Shown here: positions 1 through 11,700 of the stretch, one piece after another
Layout: each line of letters starts with the position of its first letter
Position numbering within the stretch: position 1 is the first letter of the stretch
Assembly (NCBI GenBank): GCA_019649035.1
Contig: BMAT01009845.1
Location: 29,303-60,208, forward strand
Length of the DNA: 30,906 nt
Direction: 5' to 3'
From: Elysia marginata
Lineage: Eukaryota; Mollusca; Gastropoda; Plakobranchidae
The notes under the pieces: model-generated
Seen by the model: the letters and a program-made list of their open reading frames with translations, nothing else
Database searches by the model: none
What the model was told of the DNA's origin: nothing
Translations under genes and position numbers: made by a program

Positions 1-550
1 TTTTTTTTTGCTCAAATGCAAAAACAAGGAAATCTCAGATGGGCTCGTTAAGACTATTGAATGTGAAGTTGTTGCACATTTGGTTTATTTATCAAATTCT
101 GATTTCTGTGAATAAAAGTGATGTGAGAAAAGACGGGAAAAGAGAAAAGGCAGGAAAGCAGAGGCGTTATCTACATGAAAGGTGTTACAACATTACCCTT
201 AAATAGATAACGAACAAAAGCAAAAATATATCATTATGTTAGTTTTCAATGCAGATCATCTAAAAGTTTTAATACCGCAGCGGCTATTTGCCCAAGCCGC
301 CGGTCTGTGTTCTGTGGCTCTGTGTCAGTGTGCCTCTCTTGCCCGCCCCAGGTTCAAGATCAAGCGGATGGCACAGCAGACGTCTGCCGATTTCCTGCGG
401 GCAGTTAGTGGCGGCCGCTATGTGCGCGACCAACCAAGTAGCCGACGCTGGGCTCTAGGGCCTACTTTGGGCTAGGCTACAGTGTTGTGGGATCTTAGGA
501 AGAGAGAGAGGCAGAGAGAAGCACACCAGTCACCAACACTGTGACTCTGA

Positions 551-559
551 ATGAGGTAA
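551..559 (+). other. Minimal upstream ORF (ATG AGG TAA)
   Basis: An ATG followed by one codon and a stop, 181 bases before the laminin start codon. It matters only if the transcript begins upstream of 551 and this stretch is not spliced out. Confidence 0.35.
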
Positions 560-597
560 AGCAGTGTAGTTATCACCCAGTGTGTTGTGAGTGTTGA

Positions 598-627
598 ATG
601 GGTACACTTCCGGGACGTCTGCTGTAA
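598..627 (+). other. Nine-codon upstream ORF
   Basis: ATG at 598 opens a nine-codon frame that ends with TAA at 625-627, 104 bases before the laminin start. It has purine (G) at -3 and G at +4, so it could be recognised by scanning ribosomes if it lies in the mature 5' UTR. Confidence 0.35.
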
Positions 628-731
628 ACGGACGGCACTCAGGGGGAAAACTTTTCGTCAAGTTTTCCAACTTTTCATTCCAAAGTTTGCCGACAGGACT
701 AGACTAGATCTAATTTTGGTGTTTATTCAAA

Positions 732-1125
732 ATGCTGGTCAAAGTTGTGTTTTTCATTCTAGGATTACAAACAGTGTTGTGCCAGGTTCCAGGTACTAGC
801 AGGCCTTGTTATGATTCCTTCGGAGCGCCCCAACGGTGCCAACCGCCGTTTGTGAATCCAGCCTACGGTAGAGTTTTTAAGGTCACAAATACCTGTGGTG
901 TAGGCCGTGAAACGGAATATTGTGTTCAAACAGGCAGGAAAGGGGTAGGACAGAGAAAGTATTGTAACATCTGCGACGATAGGGACCCCAGGAGGCGACA
1001 TCCTCCAGAGTATTTATCTGACTTTAACAACAACACCATCACCAGGCAGAAGACATGGTGGCAGTCGGATACTATGCTGGAAGGGATGCAGTACCCAACA
1101 CAAATCAACATTACTTTACACCTGG
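732..1125 (+). CDS. LAMC1: Exon 1: signal peptide and N-terminal half of laminin LN domain
   Basis: Codons 1-131 plus one base. The ATG at 732 has A at -3 and is followed by a hydrophobic signal sequence (about residues 1-17, likely cut after Cys17 before Gln18). The LN domain starts near residue 22: [20 protein letters not shown] strongly resembles the gamma-1 start. NTCG, EYCVQTG and TWWQSDTM are further family landmarks. N-glycosylation sequons are at Asn100 and Asn126. The exon ends in phase 1 at a gtaag donor (1126); the open frame stops ten bases later. Compared with the human chain it has a few extra residues just before the TWWQS motif. Confidence 0.96.
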
Positions 1126-3212
1126 GTAAGCATTAACTTCTCTTATAGTCTCAAAGGTGTAGATTAGATCTACATCTATCTTCGATCTAAATAGGAATTT
1201 GACTGTTCTTGATCGATGTATGAAATGTTAGATCTAGAAAGAAACACTGTACAAGGTCTAGCTAGACTAGGCCATCTATCAGCCAAGTTCTCTAGACTAT
1301 CTCTCTAGTTTCGATCGAGACAACTAGATCTACCCTATAGATCTACTCTGCTCTAAATAGTCCTAAATTATAGTCTACTAAATTAAGAAAAAGGATGAGC
1401 ATGGTATGTGATACATTTTTAGTTTATTTACAGTGCATGTTCTCGTCTTTTGCAATTATGGATATTGAATATTATTCTTAGTAATAGTATCTAGACTATT
1501 TACTAATAATTTAATATTATTACTATATTAGCATGAGAATTTTCAATGTGTTATAGAAATACTGATTTTCAAGTTCACCATCTTTATAACTGCTATGTAT
1601 ATATTCGAACATTCAACTTTCAAGCCACTTTTGTGAGTGTTTCACTCTCAAATCGGTCATGTAGATCTATCTATCACAGTTCAATTTGACATACAATTTA
1701 TATTGCTTTGAATCCTAGTTTTTGTGACAAACTCCCCCAAAATGCTGGCAGATCTTCTGCACAGTTTATTTAAAAATCTTCTAAAACATTACAAAGTAAA
1801 AAAAAACACATGTTATTTTTCCCTTTAATTCTGTCAGCAATGCACAATAATAATTGACTGACGAGTAAATAGTTTTTCAGAAGCATAGTAGCGATGTGGC
1901 ATTAATAACTAATGTTTTTCTCAGTGGCATGGCATTTGAGCTGAACTACTAAGGTGATAAAATAAGTCAGAGGTTTGAATCAAATTAAAGGCAAGCATAT
2001 TTAAGGCATGTACCTTAAATGTTATCTTTTGTTCTCTATGTTTGTTGGTTATGGCTGAGTATTGGTGTGCCTTTAGTGCGATTTAACTGATCTTCCTGTT
2101 TAGGTTGGCAAGTCCCTTTCAGAGTTCAAGAGGCCTAGCAAAGGCCTTCGCCATGAAACAACTTCTTTTGTTAGAAACCTAACAAGTGGCGACATGGTAT
2201 ATATTGGTATTATAAGTTATGTTTCTCTCGGTGGCAGGGATTGAGGCAAGCATATTTCAGGCATAGCCAACTTCTCTTTAAGTCAAATCGATGCTTATTT
2301 CATAAGTTAAAATCTTAAATTCATCTGCATTTTTAGACCACATTTAACTTACGGAGCAAATTCAGAGTCCCCAAAAGCCTCCTTTTTAAAAAGTTTTTTT
2401 TTTTATTCTTAGCTGCAAAAAAATTATATTGTATCAAATTCTTTGCTGTGCGAAATGTACCCTTTATGGTACCAGATGAAAGAGCAAGTTCAAATCCATG
2501 AAACTAAGGGGGTCTCTTTTTAGAAACGCACGATGTCTTCTTTGACATCGTCACATCGTGAGCAAGGGTTTTGATCTTGGTGTACCAGTAATTACTAATT
2601 GTATTTTGTACTACTGGTACCCAAGCAGAGGATGGGGTTGGGATACTTGTACTTGAAAACGGTCACAAATATAGAAAGCTAGAGAGACAAGAGTCTCCTC
2701 TCAGCGTAACAGTTGTGCCATGTCGTCTACTCTCTTGCTGCCCCCAAGAAACAAAGAAACAAGAACGGTAACTTTCGGGCACGCCGCAAGTGTCTCTTAT
2801 CTTCCTACAGTAACTCACCCTTTGCTTCGCGGGAACCGACTGTAGTGTCCGTTTCCTCTGTACTCTTCAGATCCTTATAAATTCCCTTAGTTATAAAAGT
2901 TTAAAGTATTTATAATCCCTTTGTGAAGCTTATGAGACGTTAAACTCAATAAAGAAGTATGTCAGTTCACTCTTCAGATCTTATTCGTCTTATAAATTCT
3001 TAATCATCTCTGTGTGAACTGGGTTTGCTCCGCCTGCTCTTTGAAGTACATGAATAGGGAAACTGAAAGTCTGTGTAATGTACCTCGTCAACGACCTCTT
3101 TGTGATCGAATGACTCTCTCCCCCACCCCCGAGTTTTGTTCTAATCATAGTTAATTATCGGATTTTTAGATTGTCCGCACGATCTGATTTCCAACGAGCA
3201 AGGCAATGTCCA

Positions 3213-3263
<51 letters not shown>

Positions 3264-4042
3264 TAGTGTGTGTGTGTGTTACAATAGCAAGGAAACCCCT
3301 GCGTGAGGTTTATGCGCCCTGTTTTTGACCACCCCCGTGAAAGTAAATTGTCGATTTAAATGGCAATAAATTATGCGGGTTAGAATTTAACTGTTAAGGC
3401 TATTTTCTAGCTTTGCCTTTCTTCGAGCTTCGTTTGCTAAGCTCCAGCTAAACATCATGATCATCCATAATGTCCAATTAATTTATTCATCCGATTTTGC
3501 TTTGCATGCACCTGATATCTTGTTGACACAGTCAGTCTTTTCGCAAGTTCTGTTTGTATTGTGAACGTCAAGGACTCAAACTGTCTACTTTTGATAATCC
3601 ATAAGGAAAGGTAGACGGGACAACGCTTGGTGTACCGTAATGCGTTATCAAGGGCGATAAATTGAGATCTAGTAGGCATCTCCGTAAACTATAACAAGCA
3701 TGCCTGATGCAAGCTTAGGGGACGTAAAACTACTGAAATAGGAGATCTTGTAGGTTTAATGCAACTGAGGGATCATACACCTCCGCTGCTGATCTGTCAG
3801 TTCAGATGGTATACTGCGTTGTCGCGGGTCTCGTTCCAACTTCCTGTTTAATTAACGGATTAAGCACTGCAGTAAACAAAAAAAATAAAACAATTTTTAT
3901 TTCTCACTTGATTTTTCAACTCTTAATTGTCTACGTTATCCGTGGTTTGTAAACTCGTATTCATGAAAGAAATTGTGTACTTTTATTTTGTGAAGCGCTT
4001 GGAGACTTTGTTGTATTGTAAAATGCGCTATATAACACTAGA

Positions 4043-4074
<32 letters not shown>

Positions 4075-7042
4075 GATCACTCTGACGAGACATCAAATCT
4101 TATAATATGACCGACGCTATGTCAGTAAAGGTTGTGGTAATTTAACCATGATTGACATAAGGTCGCAAATTTGTTGTTTGCGGTGATGGATAAAAATATT
4201 TCAGAGCTATCACAAAGAGTAAAGGTACTGGAAAATGATTAGGATGTACCGTCATTATCATGATGTTTTGCCATCCATTTGAAATAAATTGACCATAAAT
4301 CTTAAAAATATATAAACTCAAATATGTCGGTTATGATGTATGGCGCAAATTATTTTAAACTATGGTTTTCTTTCTTTTTTTTTAATTTAAAGTTCGTAAT
4401 GTATTTCAAATGAAATTTACGACAATACACAACAGTGAGGTTTAAAATAGATCAAACCTGTTTTAAACAGGTTTATATATTTTGCTATCCGTTGAAATCG
4501 TGTGTCATGCATCACAAGAACGACTTCTCGAGGTACCACAATTGTTCAAGAGTGCCGAATGAGATGAGATGACATAAAACCCTTGGTTGATTGAAAGTCG
4601 ACACCCAAAAGTTTATACTGTTTTTAGTAATCTAGTCCTAGTATTGTATTACAAGTTTCTTGTATAGATGTGTTTTATTTCTTTTATAATGACAGATTTA
4701 ACACCTAAAACAAAAACAACAATCAATAGAGTTAAATGAAAAGTTTATCTTCAACATAAACCTGTCCCGTAAATTTTAAAAGATAGTATTGGAGAAACAA
4801 CGGATAATCCCAATTTTTTCTCATAGGGCGTTGTTTTTTTTCTCCAAATAATATGAATCAGAAAAGACGTCAATGCCAGTGCCGAATCGGCATGCCATAT
4901 GAGAGCAATAATGTTTAAATTTCTCTAGGATTGTCTCCAGAAAAGTTCCGCTTCTCTAAGTTGAAATCTCATTTCTGATGCTATAGACAAATCCCAAGTT
5001 TGCTTTGTTTTATGACGTTTTTGTTGTCGTTATGTAAGGAGTTTATAACTCATCATACCTATGTTATTATACGAAAAAGTTTTTTTGAAACACATCTTGC
5101 AAAATTCACGTATCTGAGTGTGAATACAAATCAAGTGTGTGTTGGCACTTTTAATAATTATTTTAGCTTTTTAGCGGTCAAGAATTTTTTTCTAATTCCT
5201 GCCAAATCGGTCGCTTTGAGTTGAAAATGAAATAAGCGTCCGGTTCTTTTAGTGATTTTTTTCCCCTTTTGCCCATAGATTCGAGACACGAGAGCCTTAA
5301 CTTCTACGTTTTGAAATACTTTTGTTCTTCTACAATAAACTAAAGTTAGAAAGAGCACAGTGTTAAAAATGTGATAACAATTAACACTTTTAACTGAAGG
5401 TACAAATGTACACATGGTTCTTAATTATTCAGATTTATGGTGCTGATGAATCTGAAGCATACAAAGATTTAAGGCGTAAAGCCGGCGCTGGGCTAAACTT
5501 AACTAATAAGCAACCCCTCGCGCGCTAAAATAAAGAGTAAAGATCGTTTTTTATATAGCGCTTATCCACTAATGAGCTCGAAGCGCTATACATGGGTTCC
5601 CCGACAGGCTATTCCCAACCAGTACCTTCTGAACTCACAGAAGAGCAGCTAGTTAAGCGCACCACTCTAGCATTCTGACAAGATCTTACACTGCCAAAGG
5701 GGTTCCCCGACAGGCCATTCCCAACCAGTACCTTCTGGACTCACAGAGGAGCACCTAGTTAAGCGCATCACTCGAGCATTCTGACAAGATCTTTCACTGC
5801 CTATAGTCGGGTACTCGTTTAACGCATGAGTGAGGCGAAGAAATGTGTGTAAATAGCCTTTCTCTAGGACTAAACGTCGACCTGCCGAAAGCAGGATTCG
5901 AAACCCGGACCTCTCGCTCCGAAAGCCGAGCGTCTACCACTAGACCATAGGTAAAGTTGTCACATTCACTATAGCGGTAAATTATATATGTAAGCCGGTT
6001 GTTTGAATCTTATTACAGTGGAATCCTGAAAAAGTCAACACATCGGGACCAATAAAATTAGTTGACTTAAACAAGAGTTGATTTCAGCCATTAAAAAAAA
6101 AGTAAAGAAATACAAAATGGGAACGCCAAACAGAGGTGACAGTAAGCAAGAGTTTTCCTTAAAGGTTTTGATTTTAAGTGGATTCCTCTGTATGTTTCCA
6201 ATAAAGACAATCATAGTATGTACAGCGTCGTCCTTAACCTCTACCATTAAATGTGTTTATCCCATGCACATGGCAACAGTAAGGAGCTAGGCTTACCACT
6301 TGTGCACCAATTTTCCCCAATAGCATTACAGTATTAATATGCACGTGACCTGTAATTATAAATTCTATCATTTTTTCAACTGTTGGCTGTTGAGTGTGAC
6401 TTTTAGTTTATCTGGTTCATCCTGCGTCTGGGGCCCTCACCGTGAAATTATAAGTGGGATCGTATGTAAGTTGGTCTCTGTCAGGTATCCAGAGATAAAA
6501 GGTGTTCCGTGGACTAAAGTTGTGGATTAAAAAAATTTGTCTCATCTTTTCAACCTTTTTCCAAAAGAGGTTTAAGGAAGTACCATGTGAGGGAAAAAAA
6601 GAGAAGGCAGACTCAAAGCATTTAACAGACACTAGGTCTAGTTAGCCGGCATAAATAGTGAATAAATAAGAGGGGATTTTTTGTTGTTGTATAGCGCCTA
6701 ACGCACTAAAATGCTCTTGACACTATATATGAGTTTCGCTACAGACCTTTGCCTAGCAAATTACCTTCTGATCTCACAGCGGAGCAATATTTAAAACGGA
6801 TTACTCCAGTATTCTGAACTTTTACTGGTTTTAGTTGGATACTTCTTGAACGCCTGGGCTAGGCAAGGAAATATATGCTTAAAAAGCCTTTTCCTAAGAC
6901 TAATCGTCGAGTTTGAGACAAGGTTCGAACTGCGGAACTCTCAGTACGAGATCCGAGTGTCTGCGACTAGACCACATGATGTAAGAAATAAGAGACAAGA
7001 GAGAAAGGGAGGTGGAGTGCAATAATGAGAAGCCTCGAGGGA

Positions 7043-7099
<57 letters not shown>

Positions 7100-8746
7100 C
7101 GAGAGCTAAGAAGAAGATAGAATTTTCCGGATCAGGTCAAGTGAATCGGCTCTCAGAAAGTACAATGTCTTCGAGTACCTAGGCTATCTCTATGACAATG
7201 AGACTGTTGGTACCTCTGTCTATGGTCATGAGACAATAGTATTGATAAGACCAGTGATTGTCGCCCGGTCATTTCCTGGCCTGCGTCACCTTTGACCAGC
7301 TCTCCCCATTTATCACGTCTAGCGTGCGTTCATTATTGTAGTACCCTGTTGGGCCTTCATGTGGTGCGCAAGTTTTCCCGATTTTTTTGCATGATTTCCA
7401 ATTTTTTGAAAGGGTTTTTCCTGCATTTTATTTAGCTCAAAGGCTGGAAAGACCATAAAATTTATATTATACAACTGAAAGGTAAATTATTTCTTAAAAG
7501 TTTAGACCCATGCTTTTTCGGCTATGAATCTTTGATACAAGATTAAGATCAAGGATGCAAGTTGTCCGATTTTTGCAGGAATTCCGATTTTGTAGCAGTT
7601 TTCTTTAGCTGAAAAAGCAGGAAAACTGAACAAAAAATATGACTTGAATGTTAAAGATAACCTCCAAATTTAAGAGTCATAGAAAATCACACTTTTTTTT
7701 ATTGTAAAGCTGTGTAGGCACTAGTACAGAGTTTTATCTACTTTTTTAAAATTGGTCCATCAAAATTTTTATAAGGGCATCTATGGAGTCACTGAGTGTA
7801 CAGTTTTCCTGCTTTTTTTAGCATAAGCCGCTTGCATCCCTGTAAGATACAGATTATTATTGTATCATAAAACATCGAACAACCGAGAAATAACGGCACC
7901 GTACTCATAAAGTCATCTTGGTTAGTGGGTAGGCTATATCAAATGATCTGTTAAGACAGCTGTATAGTAGTACATGTAGTAGTATCAGCTCATGGCGGCA
8001 TATTTATCAGAGATCTTGAAAGCAGAATTTACTATTTTTTAATTTTATGGGTTAATTGCTTGCATACCTGATACATGCAGTGGCGGGCGAGCACGGACAA
8101 ATTAGAATAGGTCATTGGGAAAAAAAATTAAAAGTCTAAAATTAGAAGCCCGACTTGGACACACAAAAAGTCAATAATTAGTTTAGTATATCAATGTAAG
8201 TTTGAAGCAAGTTGAACGTGGATGAAGTAAAATCTAATAATATTTGCATTTTCTTCAAACAAGCGGTAGAAATGACTGACTGTTTATTGTTTCACTCAGT
8301 ACACTTGGTCGGAAAGTTACCAAACGAGGTGGCTACTTATCTATAAAATTAAGAACATGCGCTCTTTCACTCGTAAAGGATCATAGGGCATTGCTAAAAT
8401 TACGTGGTCAAATTAGGACACAAGGATCCAACGTTGATCTTATCGTAAGCCCTTCTGCAAATCTCGAAGAGTTTCACGCTCTTCTAGTAGTTCTAGTTCT
8501 AAAACGTGAGTGTCTACCACAAGACCACTATGCCGCACTGTTCGTCCGCAAAACTTAAATGAGTAAAAATTTGACAAATAGATGTCTCATAAAGTACCAC
8601 CGCTCAGATGTTTTATTTGATATTCTGAATCAGTTTTGAGCAGAAACAACTCGATCTTGGTGCAATTTTCATGTGTTCTTCATTGGCAATTTTGTGTATA
8701 ACGCTTTGAGCCACCGGAGAAAAAAGCGCCATTTAAATGTTACCAA

Positions 8747-8792
<46 letters not shown>

Positions 8793-11700
8793 GATTGTTA
8801 TCATCATCATCATCATCATCATCTTGTTTCTTAATCTATTTCTTCGGCGCATTCATGTCCATTGCCTTATAAAGCGAGTCACAAACCGTGTGTTCTTTTT
8901 ATCGATCATTTAAAAGCATTTGTTTTATCTGATAAATCATTCGAGTCTTTGTCTTCTTAACATCTAGCGTCCGTTTCCTATACTTTAGAAATATCACAGT
9001 TATTCATACAATCGGACGTAGTCTGTTCGTCTACCAAATACCCCTATGATTGTATTAAGTGTGTCTGGAGAAATGCAAGCAAGATTCCGACTGCGCCAGC
9101 TGAGAGTATAGCAAAGTTCTACCATACAACGAAGAAGAAGAAGATAATAGAGCTTTGTAATTCTCAGCCTGCAGCGGCAGGCTAACGTTTATAACCTTTT
9201 CCCACTCGCAGGTCCTTAAAGTCGGGCCTATCGAGCCGTGAACTGATCGTGGTCTAATTGAACTGCGAGCCAGCCAGTCAGTCAAACTCGGTCAGTCGAC
9301 ACAGGGTACATACACCAGGGTAGACACTCTAGTGCAGACCAACAAGACTTAGTACTCATTGACACCCCGACTGAGTTACTGGGTACCTAGTTCATTTCGT
9401 GGCGGCAGCAAAATTTAACAGGCTCAGTCAACCAAAACAAAAAAAAACTTGTCTGAGATTTGTTTGATGTGGATCTCTTTGATCTACCTCTTGACTGTCT
9501 TGCAAGAATAGCGACGATATAGGCCGCCGTAGAACCTTATACTGGACCGTAGCTGTTGTACAGGCCTAAAACCCCCCTTGTCATAAGCCGTATATTTTGT
9601 AATAGATTTCTAAGGTCTTTTCGTAAGGCCAACCTTGGCCGCCGTGGGGCAAGCCTAAAACTTCAATATGAGTAGACATCTTGTTTCCTATATTTTATAG
9701 TAAATTTTGCTTTGGACCGGTCCTTAACAGCAAAGTACTTGTTGAGTCCTCACTTGCCCTTACTATAATAAAAACTCCAAAAAAAAATGATCATTAGAAT
9801 TTAAATGCACCAGTTTGTTTACGTTTAGACTGACAAGCCTGTTGAGTATGGTGGCCTAGGTCCCAATTAATGGGAATGGGAATAGAGCACAAAATAATCG
9901 TTCTTGCCTGCAAGCAGTTAAAGAAGGAGTAGGAACGATAATTTGCTCATTCTCTATCGGGGTACCCTCTTATGGCATGGGATATCGTTACATTTTCTCA
10001 ATAGAGACTTTTAGCACACGCACCGTGTCTCAATACGCGTACGTGAAAATCGGGGAAGCAGATTGAGAAACTATAAAAATAATGAAACCAGTTTCTAAAA
10101 ATAGACCCACAGACGTTCGCGTCATACTCACGTGCTGCTGCTTAAACTCTGTAATGCGTTCCTAAAATCTAGCCATTGATGTTTTGGTTTATTTGTCGTA
10201 GCTTATGTTATACGTGCAGTGATCGCTGTAATGTTGTTGCCGCTGGCATGTCATGTTTATGGTGTGTTTTTGCTGTGATGCTATTGTGGGTGTTTTCCGT
10301 TGTAAAGCACCTTTCTTTATTCTTATTGCAGTGATGTTATTACTACTAATTTCTAGTAATAGTAGCTTTCTGTCCCGTTTCCTGACATATGAACTTTTAC
10401 TATAAAAAAAAAGTCTTCTCCAACTTAGGATTTCATCTTTAAGAACCGCCTATTTGTCATATTTCATTGTACAAACTTAATACATTATCACCAACACTTT
10501 AATCGATTTTTTTGCCTCCCAATCAACAGAGAAAGCGTTCGACATCACGTACGTGAACCTGCGCTTCTACTCGCCCCGCCCGGAGAGCTTTGCCATCTAC
10601 AAGCGGACCAGCCAGGACGGCGAGTGGATACCGTACCAGTTCTACAGCGCCTCCTGCCGGATGACCTACAACCAGCCCAGGGATCCGGTCATCACGAGGG
10701 CGAACGAGGACCAGGCCTTCTGCACGGCCGACTACGCCGGGATCAGCCCGCTCACGGGCGGGACGGTCGCCTTCAGTACACTGGAGGGCCGGCCTAGTAT
10801 GTTCAACTTCAACCACAGCCCCAAGCTTCAGGTGGGTGGATGCTGGCCGAGTGGTGGTTGTCACGTTGGTGGTGTTGAAGAATGTTGTTGTTGTTGTTGT
10901 TGGTGGTGGTGTTTTAGAGGATTTTGTAGTTATGTCCAACTGAAGTCACAGTTCCAAGCTTCAGGTGGGTGAGGGTGAGGGCTTGTCTAGAGGAAGTTTC
11001 ATTGTTGTGGTTGTTGAAGATGGTCTTTGTCATTTTTTGGTGTTTTAGAATTTGATGGTTTTTGTCGTTGTTGTTAAGGATATTTTGAGAGATGGAGAAG
11101 GCCTGAGGCTACTACTGCCCTTTTTCTCATGTCTTTTTCTGTTCTAAAACCAAACAAAGACGGCGTGATAAATTTGGATGAATCTGGTTGAAGATAAGAG
11201 TAGAAAATAACCGCTATGCATTTAGCAACTCAATGTTGTACTGAGAATGAGGCATCCAAAATAGACTGATTAAAAAAAAAAAGATCAAAATATATAAATA
11301 TAATACTTCTGTTTCTAAGTTTAAGTTCATTGCCATGGTTATAGACACGTGTGTTTTGCTAACTATAGGACACGCCCTACTTTCTACAAAGCTATTACAA
11401 ATAAGCCTACTCTTGGAAAGGTTACATGCGCTTATGTAGACGGTTTTTATGCTGGATAAGTGATATATTTTGAGGTCTGTGATGTGTTACAAGGTCGTCA
11501 TAACCTCGCACGCCGCAGGGCTGCCAACCAAATGGCCTAATTATTAAATATTTTAGCTTATTTTACTGATCTTAACCCTACAAGAACATCATAGGAAAAA
11601 AGACGCGCCTTGTAAGATTTGATACCGAACATAACTCACACAAAATAGTTGTGTATATATGAATTTTTGCCCAGGCCTTATTTCTGAAAGAAGAAAAAAA

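Larger units (their letters stand above)
1..731 (+). promoter_or_regulatory. 5' flank, probable core promoter region and 5' UTR
   Basis: No gene is recognisable upstream of the start codon. About 275-455 is distinctly CpG-rich compared with the AT-rich surroundings, including a NotI-type octamer near 412-420, as expected for an animal promoter. No clear TATA box is seen. Purine-rich text at 495-520 and the stretch to 731 probably form the 5' UTR. A possible donor-like gtaaag at 555-560 means a 5'-UTR intron cannot be excluded. The transcription start cannot be fixed from sequence alone. Confidence 0.45.
1126..10529 (+). other. Intron 1 (9.4 kb)
   Basis: GT donor gtaagc, AG acceptor at 10528-10529. 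Contents: TAGATCT/CTAG-rich text at 1140-1400; a short perfect hairpin at 2530-2551; (GA)n/(GT)n at 3217-3279; an (ATT)n-ended SINE-like tail at 3990-4072; one copy of a dispersed repeat at 4590-4985; two tRNA-headed SINEs on the minus strand (5525-5952, 6676-6982) and a third head near 8460-8545; (GA)n at 7047-7099; a nested inverted repeat at 7553-7839; a second (ATT)n tail at 8692-8792; a foldback element at 9866-9962. The short ORFs inside have no recognisable protein. Being a long first intron it may hold enhancers, but no specific site is identifiable. Confidence 0.9.

Noticed and set aside
236..475. 79-codon + strand ORF in the upstream CpG-rich region
   Set aside because: No recognisable domain or splice partner; high GC alone explains the open frame. 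It more likely belongs to the promoter.
5880..5952. Possible tRNA gene on the minus strand
   Set aside because: A and B boxes are present but the T loop has an extra base and there is no paired acceptor stem; the sequence continues into a repeated SINE body.
10523..10939. 138-codon minus-strand ORF opposite exon 2
   Set aside because: It is the antisense shadow of a GC-rich exon plus the GTT/GGT repeat (read as poly-Thr); the sense strand has an unambiguous LN domain.
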